Of a stretch of DNA of 64,000 nt, positions 55,231 to 64,000 are shown one piece after another (position 1 is the stretch's first letter; every line of letters begins with the position of its first letter). The stretch is taken from positions 55,115,689 to 55,179,688 of the forward strand of contig NW_026622797.1 in assembly GCF_023065955.2 (NCBI RefSeq). Reading direction: 5' to 3'. This DNA comes from Ursus arctos (taxonomy: Eukaryota > Chordata > Mammalia > Carnivora > Ursidae). A program made the position numbers and the translations under genes. The notes below the pieces were generated by a model. The model was not told where the DNA came from. It made no database searches and saw only the letters and a program-made list of their open reading frames with translations.

Positions 55231-58020
55231 GATTAAAATGGTATCTTCACACTAAGGAAGAGAGGAGGTAAAGTATTTTGGAAGCTCCAGTGAAAAAATC
55301 TGTAAGAAAGAAAAGTTGAAAGAGGTAGGGAGGGATATTGCTGTACATTCCTTTATTTATTTTCCCTTTCACAGATTTGTTCTCATTCTTTTCCTGATCC
55401 AGTTTCTCCCTGGAACGTCTTAGTGGGGTTAACTACCACATGCAGAGTGTGATTTGTAACAAAATATTTGACAGTGCATTCATTCTGAAAGGAACTTCAC
55501 TATGGGCTGTTACTTATGTAACCATAATTGGGGCTAACTCAATGCCATACAAAGGTATGGCATCCACCAAGTGGATGAGGCCATTATGTAACTCTATCTG
55601 CCCAATCCTACTACAACTTCCTGGGAACTGCTGTACTTTATGAACTAACGTACAAGCTGTACAGACCAGCCAAACCAAACCAACAATAATAACAACAAAA
55701 CAACAGTGGTTGGTGATACATAATTAATTAAAAAAAAAAGGGAGGAAATTATGGTGAAACTGAAAAGGTTCACACTGCAAGTTATCACTCACAGATAGGT
55801 AGTTGTATCCCCAAGAGTACATCTCAGCATGAAAATAATACTCCTAGTTACCTCTTTCTGATCTGGTACTAAAATATGGCTAATGCTGGGAGGATCATCT
55901 CACCTTTCTTCTCTAGAGAAGGGAAGTTGGGCTTCCCCTGATTTGTGTTTAGCATGAGGACTCAACCTGGTTGATCTGGAGGAAAGAGAAGATCCAGGAC
56001 CTTCTCATGATTCAACTGACCAATGGCTGGCTCAAGCTACCATTTGAATTACAACATGTGAAAATTTTCACTATTTGGTTCTTTTTCAAGTATTCTAAGA
56101 GAAATGCTACCACTGGATTGCGTAGGTAGAAGGTTGCTTTGTGGCTGAGCATCTGTTCACTGTGGTTGTGAATGTTGATGACGTGCTGCTCAGACAGACA
56201 CCTGGGTGTAATGGGAAGCAGATTGCTACTGTGCTTGCCCAGGGTGCCAGAACCTGATTTACTTATTCAAATATATAAATTGTGTGGAAGGAAGAGCTAC
56301 AAGAAATGCTATTTATAATTTACACAGGCCTTAGCAGGTCCGAAAAGTGGTATGGCGGCCACGTAACACTAATGACTCTACTTTGAAGCTTCTGAGGAGC
56401 CACTTGTAGGAAGCTTCGAGACACACCGAGACTGAGTTGGACTTGAGGCTAGAATATCCCCAACTGACTGTTAGATGGAGTACACAGTAGTTTTTTGTGC
56501 ACATGGTATACTCCTACTAAGTTTTGTATACATGTGATGTACTCAACCTGTGCTAAAGCCAAGGTCATCCAATGTCAACGGTACATGTAGTTGATTAACA
56601 CAGGTCTCATTGTGTCAAAAGTATAAACCTAGTCTCAGATTATATGTCAAACAAAAATTACATTCCTTTTTTTCAAAGATTTATCCATTTATTAGGGAGA
56701 CAGAATGAGCGTGCCCCTACAAGTGAGGGGAGGAAAAGAGGGAGAGAATCTTCAAGCAGACTCTCTGCTGGAAGGCGAGCCCCATGTGGGGGTTGGTCTC
56801 ACGACCCATGAGATCCTGAGATCATGACCTGAGCTGAAATCGAGAGTCAGATTCTCAACCGAGCCACCCAGGCGCCCCCAAAAATTGCACTCTTGAGGAC
56901 AAGTTATCATAATTAGACTTGCTTGATTGAATAGGGACACTCCCTGGTGTGGAAGTGACTTTTATATTAAGGAACAAATATTTATGCAGTGCTTTCTATC
57001 CGCCTGACACTGCACCAGTAATTGGAGTAACAAAGGCATTGTAGCAGAAGCTGTGATGTTCCCCCCGTATCCCATGGTGATCACCAAGCATTCATTAGCT
57101 CTTTTCTAAGATATTGGCCACAGTCGGCAGTCACCAGGGGAGATTAATGAAATACAGGAGGACTGAATGTATCCCTAACCTGACATAGCACCACAACTGT
57201 CAACAATTCCTGAAGAGGGCTGCAAGCTCACCCAGGAGGAACTATTGGATATTTTGATCACTCTAGAATTTAAGGTAGTTACAGAGTGGATTTACAGTTG
57301 AAGTGGGAATGTTCTGTCTTTATCGCTGGGGATGCATGATATCTGGTTTCTGACTCTTCACCAGGAGAAGAGCAGAGAGGTGTATGATGTGCTGTTTAAA
57401 GCCTGATACCCCCTGCTGCTCCCCAAGGGTTAGCTTCTTTACTGATGATTTACCTCTGGGCTAGTTGGTTTGAAAACCCGGTCTTGGCTACTGAGGGGCC
57501 ATTGAGATCTTTCTCTGGCTGCTTTCTCCAAGTCAAGATTCCTGCCACAGACCACGGCAGTTCAAACCAGAGACAGTGTGGTCCATGTGCACAGAATGCA
57601 TGTGCACACAGAGCTGTGCTGTGGGGTATTTCTCAGATCCGTGATGTTTGCTTGCACTCTCACTGCACTGTATCCTTTACCTTTAAATGAAAGCCTTATG
57701 TGAATGTACTCTAGGGTCTGGTGGAGGCTTTGAAATATCCAAACTTGGAAAACAATATAAATGCTCCTATAGATTAGTGTTAGAACCCCAAACGATCAGA
57801 GTACATTTATGGAAAGGATGCCACTGGACAGCATGGCCTCATTCTTGTTCTCTACTGACATGGACACCATGGATAAAATGGAACATATCCTATCTCTTTG
57901 GGATAAAAGAAATATTTTTAATACAAGCTCTTCCTGTGGGGATAAAGAGAATATTATATAATGATACTGGGAAGCTGATGTCACTAAAAATCTGTGTATG
58001 ATACCTGGGGTACAATTATG
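55231..58020 (+). other. Probable continuation of the ERV-L relic, unconfirmed
   Basis: Non-simple sequence of mixed composition continues on the right of the L1. It has plus-strand open runs of 60-100 codons at 55,440-55,643, 57,445-57,690 and 57,687-58,001. I could not match integrase or dUTPase motifs with confidence. The ERV-L assignment rests on position and on composition unlike the unique AT-rich DNA. A SINE at 56,663 interrupts it. Confidence 0.35.
56663..56878 (-). mobile_element. CAN-SINE (antisense)
   Basis: T-run, 'caaagatttatccatttatt', GGAGAGAATCTTCAAGCAGA, 'gagatcatgacctgagctga', GAGCCACCCAGGCGCCCC. Target duplications CAAAAATTACA (56652-56662) and CAAAAATTGCA (56879-56889). 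The minus frame at 56,752 is SINE-derived. Confidence 0.95.
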
Positions 58021-59586
58021 TCCGTAAATTAAATAGAGCACAGAATTTAATAATTCATGTTCTCTACTTACCTCTCCTGTCACTTTGGATGGGTGGTAAG
58101 TAGAGTAAAGATATTTCGATTGGCAGGAATGAAATTGATCCTATAATTTAATTAATAGATGTTGTGTTAGACATTACTTTAATTGATGGGCTATCTGATG
58201 TAACAAAGAACACAGATTTATTAATAGAATTAAGTAAAAATAAAATATATGTAGCTAGTGATTCCCAGGATTAGAAAAGACTTCAGGGGGCCAGTTTGAA
58301 GCCGCTATCTGATTTGATAAAAATGAAAAATAATAGGTCAGGAAAAAATGAAATGTTAACATGGCAACAACCATAACAAGATCATTGTCTAAACATGTTA
58401 CTGGTAGCTAATAGCAGAAAATTCCAGGAGTCTCTATCTGCACAATATATATAGCAAGATATATCTGGTCTGTCTTGATTGCTTATTAAAAACAAAAACA
58501 GAACGAACCTGGACTTTATGGTTTTTATGGGGCAGGGCTAACTGGATGATGAAGGATAGTCATGTAGCTGTATAAATAGGGGAATCTCAAATGGAATCAA
58601 ATTAAATGGCCTTATTTGTGCCAGCATTTTCTCATACATTGTTCAAATCTCTCCTATTAATTTGAAACAAAAAAGAGTCTCAGTAGAGGAGAAATTTAAA
58701 TTTGGGGAAATTGCATTCGGCAGTTCCTGGATCTATTAGGAAAAGAACATTTCATTTGTCTCAGGGGCTTGCCTCATCATTTGAGTTTTTCATAAAGATT
58801 GGTGCTGCGTAAAATGTATGATATCTATTAGGTCTGCTTTGATAATTCAACCATTTGAGTTGACACAAAGTATATTAAAAGTATACTTTCACAATCCAAC
58901 GCAAGAAAAAATTCAAAATATGTAAATGTAATACAACTCAAATGGAAGCATACTATTGAGAAAATGAATTTATAGCTTAAAATACACACAAACACAAAAA
59001 TTAACATTTTTTCATGCATATTTTAAGAAAATTTCAGGAAGTGCTTAAACATATCTCATTAACAATCTTAAAAAATAAAAATAAGAAATCTCTCCAGTAA
59101 ACACGATAAAAAGAAAAATATAAAGCAATTTTAATTAAGGTAAAATTAGAATCCTATAACTATTAGTAAACTCATCCAATCAGTTTTAAACTCATACACA
59201 CATACCCACATACACAGCCACACACACACCCACACCAACGCATCATTGGCCAATAAAGTTCTAACAGTGAAATGAAGGGTTGGTTTCACTTTAGAAAATA
59301 CATTAATGCAGGGTAGTATGTTGCTAAGTTGAAAGAGAAGACTACATGATCACATGAATAAATGTATCACAGATCTTACAGGTCTTTAATACATTCAACA
59401 TCTATTTTATGAAAATAACTCTTAGAAAATGAGGAATGGAAGTGCATCTATAAAAATAAAAAGTATTAAATAAAGCAGAGAGAAAAAAAACCCATAGCCA
59501 ACAAATAGCTGTAAAGAATTGAAAAGTTTACCTCTAAGCTTGGGAATGAGTCAAAGATATCCATGATTGCCACTTCTTTTTAAATT
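58021..59586. other. Unassigned AT-rich DNA
   Basis: Nothing recognised except the CA-rich repeat at 59,191. The left part (58,021-58,750) might still belong to the retroviral relic. Confidence 0.4.
59191..59238. repeat. (CA)n-like imperfect microsatellite
   Basis: ACACACATACCCACATACAC with ACACACACAC units and C interruptions. Confidence 0.9.
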
Positions 59587-59600
59587 ATACAGATATTCCT

Positions 59601-59824
59601 TTTTTTTTTACCATACTTATTTAACTTTTTAAAATTTGAGATATAATTGACAAAGAGCATTGCATAGTTTTAGGTGTATGATACAATGACTCAACATCTG
59701 TATATATTGCAAAATGATCACCACAATAAGTTAACATCCATCACCACATATAGTTATAAATCTGTTGTCGTTATATTGTGATGAGCCTTTTAAGATCTAT
59801 ACGGCATAGCATTGCTACCATGCT
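59601..59824 (-). mobile_element. L1MA-type 3' end with intact target duplication (antisense)
   Basis: T-run, 'atttgagatataattgacaa', 'gttttaggtgtatgatacaa', 'caaaatgatcaccacaataa', 'catccatcaccacatatagt', 'aagatctatacggcatagca'. Target duplications ATACAGATATTCCT (59587-59600) and ATACAGGTATTCCT (59825-59838). It is 224 bp and 5'-truncated. Confidence 0.93.
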
Positions 59825-59838
59825 ATACAGGTATTCCT

Positions 59839-60357
59839 GATTAGTACAGTAAAGTAAAAAGTTATAAGGATGGGAAATAAAGAAACAAGACTGCTATAGT
59901 TTATAATTATGAATAATAGGATAGTATATGTTGGAAATTAAAAATAATCTACAGAATAACTATTAACATTTCTAAAAAAAACATTTTAGGAAGGTTGAAA
60001 ACACTTAAATAGTGTCAAATATTAACTCTCAGAATAAATCTAGGAGAAAGCTGCAAATCTTGAATAATATAAATAAACCCAAAAATGATTACCAGTAAAA
60101 TAATTACAAATTATATGCATAATTTATATATTTAATTCATATATAATGATATAATTATGTCATGGCAAAAATATAATTAAAAATCTCATTACATTTTGGA
60201 GAAAAACATGATGGTGTTTCTTAGGAAGTCCGATGCCCAAACCTTGCCACAACGATTCCATTGTTGGTTCTGTTCTAGGGGAACCACTATACATATAATA
60301 AAGTCGTAAGTAAGCTTGTTGTGTGAAGCACTAACTATAAAATAACACATGTTTTAA
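59839..60357. other. Unassigned AT-rich DNA
   Basis: Nothing recognised. Confidence 0.5.
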
Positions 60358-60373
60358 AAAACCTATTCTTCAG

Positions 60374-60567
60374 GGGCGCCTGGGTGCCTCAGTCATTAAG
60401 CGTTTGCCTTCGGCTCAGGTCGTGATCCCAGGGTCCTGGGATCAAGCCCCACATTGGGCTTCCTGCTCAGTGGGAAGCCTGCTTCTCCCTCTCCCACTCT
60501 TCCCGCTTGTGTTCCCTCTCTCACTGCCTCTCTCTGTGTCAAATAAATAAATAAAATCTTTAAAAAA
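60374..60567 (+). mobile_element. CAN-SINE
   Basis: GGGCGCCTGGGTGCCTCAGT head, 'ggtcgtgatcccagggtcct', GCTCAGTGGGAAGCCTGC, CTCTCCCACTCTTCCCGC, AAATAAATAAATAAAATC tail. The 16-bp target duplication is AAAACCTATTCTTCAG (60358-60373) / AAAACCTATTTTTCAG (60568-60583). Confidence 0.96.
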
Positions 60568-60583
60568 AAAACCTATTTTTCAG

Positions 60584-60899
60584 TAACATAATGATCCATA
60601 ATTTATCTCTAAGATGGGATACTGTACAACACAGTGAATATTATAGGTGTGCACATATATAAATGGATAAATCCTACAAATATAATTTCATAAAAGTAAT
60701 TGCAGAACATGATGCTATATTTGATGGAAATTATTTAATGTGTAAAGATGTACCATATGATAACATATTTTTATATGGATTAAAACATGTGTAATAACAT
60801 AAGCATTCATAGGATGGATATACAGCAATTTCAGATGATTACCTCTTAGGAGGGTAAGGAAAAAGTGGAACCGGAGTTTGGCACAGTTTTATTAATATT
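60584..60899. other. Unassigned AT-rich DNA
   Basis: Nothing recognised. Confidence 0.5.
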
Positions 60900-60909
60900 T
60901 GTGTTATTT

Positions 60910-61123
60910 GGGATGCCTGAGCGGTTCAGTTGGTTGGACTTCTGACTCTTGGTTTTGGCTCAGGTCATGATCTCAGGGTTGTGAGATCGAGCCCCTTGTC
61001 GGGCTCCACGCTGAGCATGGAGGCCGTTTGGGATCATCTCTCTCCCTCTCCCGCTGCACTCGCCCCCCCCCCAGGCCCCCACACTCACATGCTCTCTTTC
61101 TCTCAAAAAAAACAACAACAAAA
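60910..61123 (+). mobile_element. CAN-SINE
   Basis: GGGATGCCTGAGCGGTTCAG head, 'ctcaggtcatgatctcaggg', a CT run with CGCCCCCCCCCCAGGCCCCC, A/CAACAAC tail. Perfect target duplication TGTGTTATTT at 60900-60909 and 61124-61133. The 86-codon plus frame over it is not a gene. Confidence 0.95.
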
Positions 61124-61133
61124 TGTGTTATTT

Positions 61134-62029
61134 AATTACTTAAAGATACTGAAAGAAATAAAGCAAACATATCCAAATAATTCATTTTAGTGAAGAGTAT
61201 ATTTTGCATCTGTCATACTGTATTTTGCTTTTTCATTTTCTTTGAAATAATTTATGATGGAAGGAAAAGATCTTTCTGAATTTATGACTGGAAATTAAAA
61301 ACTTCTTAAATTTGTTTTTATGGAGAGATAGATTGAAAATATTGATGTAATTGTTAATCTATGCCTGGGAATTTTCTCTTACTGGAATTTTATGATGTTT
61401 TTCCCTTCTTTTGTAAGTTAGATTTTATTATTTTAGCTCAAAATAACTTACAACTCTACAACATAAAAATGACCAAAAATAATCATATATGCATAGTGAA
61501 TATTTCTATATTTATGATGAATAGAGTCAAAGGTAATGAATCCTTCATTATTTTCTCTGAGTCTTATGATGGGAAAATAAGAGAACTGAGTGATTGAAAC
61601 CAAATATTTAAAGAAGTGATTGCATTATTTTTCCTCTTAAGTTTCCTTGCTATAAACACTGAGCTATGTGGATGGGCTAGAATGAATTAAAAAAAAAAAA
61701 AAAAACCTAGCCACAAATTCTTAATGTTCGCTTATACTGTGTTTCTGACTAACCCTTCATTTTTGTGTATTACATAAGGATTACTTTTCCTGAGCAGAAG
61801 CACACGATAATAACAAAAGTAGATATTGCTGAATTACCAGACGGCAGCCCCCTCATCGAACAATTTCTGTCTTCTCATTACTGAGATTTCTTCCAGCTCT
61901 CTGAGTTCTGGCCCCTCCTGTGACTTTATTGTGTACTTTACCCTTTGATACCCTGTGGTACTCCAATAGTGTTTTTTTGTTAATGCATTTATTTAATCAT
62001 AGTTTCTGTTCCTTGTGACTCTTTTTCAT
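61134..62029. other. Unassigned AT-rich DNA
   Basis: A-run at about 61,688-61,705. No family or exon recognised. Confidence 0.5.
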
Positions 62030-62145
62030 GTTCCTCTAACAAAAAGAATCTGTCTACTGATAAACTCTGTAGTGCATACCATAGTACCTAGCACATGGTT
62101 TGTGCCCCCACAATATTTGTTGAATGAAAGAATTGAATAAATCTG
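62030..62145 (+). mobile_element. L2 3' end
   Basis: 'ccatagtacctagcacatgg' and 'caatatttgttgaatgaaag' with a GAATTGAATAAA end match the L2 3' terminus. Confidence 0.68.
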
Positions 62146-62387
62146 AATATTATCAGCACAATGAATGCATTAATGAAACAGAGGGTATAGTTATCAACTA
62201 TGGACATTCGTGTGCCCACCAAGTATAATGCTGTCTGGAAGTACGTAGTTGCTGTCATAAACAAATTTACAAGAAATGAAGAATGCAAGCACTGGAGATT
62301 AGGAAGACTCCCTTAAGTAGCACTGATATTTTAAAGTATGGGAATCAAATTCTCATTTCAAAATTCATCAAAATACAAATGATATGC
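62146..62387. other. Unassigned DNA
   Basis: Nothing recognised. Confidence 0.45.
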
Positions 62388-62396
62388 AAGATCTTT

Positions 62397-62496
62397 TTTA
62401 AATAATTTTTATTTTGTTATATTAGTCACCATACAGTACATCCCCAGTTTTTGATGCAATGTTCCATGATTCATTATTTGCGTATAACACCCAGTG
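62397..62496 (-). mobile_element. 100-bp young-type L1 3' end (antisense)
   Basis: 'aataatttttattttgttat', 'gtcaccatacagtacatccc', 'tttttgatgcaatgttccat' and GCGTATAACACCCAGTG are the reverse of the element at 25,952. Perfect target duplication AAGATCTTT at 62388-62396 and 62497-62505. Confidence 0.93.
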
Positions 62497-62505
62497 AAGA
62501 TCTTT

Positions 62506-63185
62506 CTTGACCTGGACAAGATAAAATTTACTCTTTGTCTGAGTGCTGAAAACTAAGCTCAGAAATTTAATTTGTGATACTGCTTTATGATGTATTTGAA
62601 TGCATGACTTTGCCTATGTGGCAGTAAATATATTGATAAGAAAATAATGTGTATCCAACAATTAGAATAAGCACATCTGAAAGTATTGAGGGGACTGAAA
62701 AAATACTAGACTTCCAGTATCTTTGAAACATTTTCCTGTGTGTCTGCTTTCTAAAAAAAAACTTTTCCTTCTCTACAGCAGAAAGTTATAAAAAATTGTT
62801 TCTTTGCCCTACACATTACGGTTTTAGATTGTTAATCAGAATGCAAACTCAACCTAGCCAGGTGGTATAATGTGAAATTAATGTAAGAAGAGAGGAATTA
62901 TACTCAAATAGAATTCCAAAGACTTACAAATTAAATCAGTGGACATTTGGGAAGTAATTGAGGGAGTCGATTTTAAGATGCTTGGCCAAAAAAAAATTAA
63001 AACATAAGTTTACTTAAATGGAACATATATAAATCTGAATCAAATTCTGGCCTTTCATGAAAGGCCAGAAAACCACTGGTACAATACATAGGAGAAAGAA
63101 TGGCATTTCAGTAAGAACTTTCATTCACTCACTCCCTTGTAAACCCTTCCACAAAGTCCTAGTGATTTGCCTTCGTTCATGACAT
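62506..63185. other. Unassigned AT-rich DNA
   Basis: An inverted repeat, TCTGGCCTTTCATGAAAGGCCAGA, spans 63,047-63,070. Nothing else recognised. Confidence 0.45.
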
Positions 63186-63200
63186 GAAATATTGAGATCT

Positions 63201-63399
63201 TTTTTTTTAAGTTTTTTATTTTAATTCTAGTATAGTTAACATACAGTGTTATATTAGTTTTAGGTGTATAATATAGTGATTCTACAATTCTATGAACTAC
63301 TCAGTGCTCATCATGATAAGAGCACTCTTAAATCCCCTTCATGTATTTCACCCATCCCCCCACCTACTTCCCTCTGGTAACCTTTGGTTTGTTCTCTGT
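63201..63399 (-). mobile_element. Carnivore L1 3' end (antisense), stacked with a SINE
   Basis: T-run, 'tagttaacatacagtgttat', 'gttttaggtgtataatatag', 'gtgctcatcatgataagagc', 'ctctggtaacctttggtttg'. Left flank GAAATATTGAGATCT (63186-63200), right flank GAAATACTAGGATCT (63400-63414). Confidence 0.94.
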
Positions 63400-63414
63400 G
63401 AAATACTAGGATCT

Positions 63415-63608
63415 TTTTTTTTTTTTAAAGGATTTTATTTATTTATTTGACAGAGAGTGAGAGAGAAAAAGAAGGAGCACAAGTAGGCAGAGCAGCAGGC
63501 AGAGGGAGAAGCAGACTCTCTGCTGAGCAGGTAGCCCGATGCAGGGTTCGGATCATGACCTGAGCTGAAGGCAGATGCTTAACCAACTGAGCCACCCAGG
63601 CGTCCCAT
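63415..63608 (-). mobile_element. CAN-SINE (antisense), stacked with an L1
   Basis: T-run, GGATTTTATTTATTTATTTG, 'gagggagaagcagactctct', 'ggatcatgacctgagctgaa', GAGCCACCCAGGCGTCCC. Flanks GAAATACTAGGATCT (63400-63414) and GAAATATTAGGATCT (63609-63623). The left flank is also the right flank of the L1. Confidence 0.96.
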
Positions 63609-63623
63609 GAAATATTAGGATCT

Positions 63624-64000
63624 TATAACAATCACTTCTGTATGATTCTGGGGGATGTGGAGTGCTAGTTGGAAGAGCTGCAGATGAAATGATATCAATA
63701 TCAGAAAGGATAAGGGAGGCTCACATAAATTAACCAAATCATTTAATGCCATCGAAACTAGGACTATTTATCAAAATGAGCACCAAGGTGGCATGGAAAT
63801 TAGCTCAAATGTAATCGTCTGAACCAATGCTTCTCATTGCTTAGTAGGAAAATGAATCACCTGTGTATAATGTTAAAATGTAGATTCAGAGTAAATAGGT
63901 CTACATTTGTGATGCATTTCTGAGATCTTGCACTTCTAAAAGGTGATGTTCATTTGCTTACCCATGGGACTACAGATTCGACTATTATGGATCTCACCCA
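63624..64000. other. Unassigned DNA
   Basis: Weak resemblance to a hAT fossil near 63,823-63,895 ('ccaatgcttctcattgctta' then 'tgaatcacctgtgtataatg' and 'aaaatgtagattcagagt', the order of a MER5-type element). Otherwise nothing recognised. Confidence 0.4.

Noticed and set aside
57687..58083. 104-aa plus and 95-aa minus frames
   Set aside because: Overlapping on opposite strands in decayed, probably retroviral DNA. No motif that would identify a current gene.

Overview
The window is nuclear DNA of a caniform carnivore, most likely an arctoid such as a bear, giant panda or seal. About 25 copies of the tRNA-derived carnivore SINE (CAN-SINE/SINEC) lie on both strands. Several belong to the subfamily with a GCGTGATCCCGGCGTT-like body and a CTCGCTGGCTGTCTC-like tail, which I associate with arctoid genomes. 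Carnivore-type LINE-1 3' ends, mammal-wide MIR, L2, L1M, MaLR and DNA-transposon relics complete the picture. The DNA is AT-rich. I found no host protein-coding exon, no structural RNA gene, no CRISPR array and no prokaryotic or viral gene set. The window looks like a gene desert or the inside of a very large intron.

Layout. 1-10.4 kb: mostly unassigned AT-rich DNA, with an old antisense L1 (about 4.07-5.59 kb) cut by a SINE, and an unidentified 650-bp patch after it. 10.4-15.3 kb: two SINEs stacked on one target site, a MaLR-like LTR with two microsatellites, then an antisense L1 5' end with 5'UTR and ORF1 start. 16-23.5 kb: MIR, L2, MLT1 and hAT fossils, SINEs and a 5'-inverted L1. 23.6-31 kb: three antisense L1M blocks, cut by a younger L1, a MER2-like Tigger element, a sense L1 3' end, several SINEs and a solo LTR that itself sits inside a SINE. 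31-45.6 kb: largely unassigned, dotted with SINEs, including the youngest-looking copy (42,968-43,181, perfect 20-bp target duplication). 45.7-48.9 kb: one long antisense L1 split by an MLT1 LTR and a SINE. 51.1-58 kb: a hAT element, an MLT1 LTR and a decayed ERV-L pol gene, cut by an L1 and probably reaching a SINE. 58-64 kb: unassigned DNA with SINEs and short L1 3' ends, ending in an L1 and a SINE stacked on one target site.

The elements do not work together as a system. They are an insertion record whose order can be read from nesting and target-site duplications. One large-scale pattern stands out: nearly all LINE-1 pieces point to the minus strand. This would fit the intron of a gene transcribed on the plus strand. 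No exciting new functional system could be supported; the most informative content is insertion history. All family names come from recognition by eye and should be confirmed with a repeat library.
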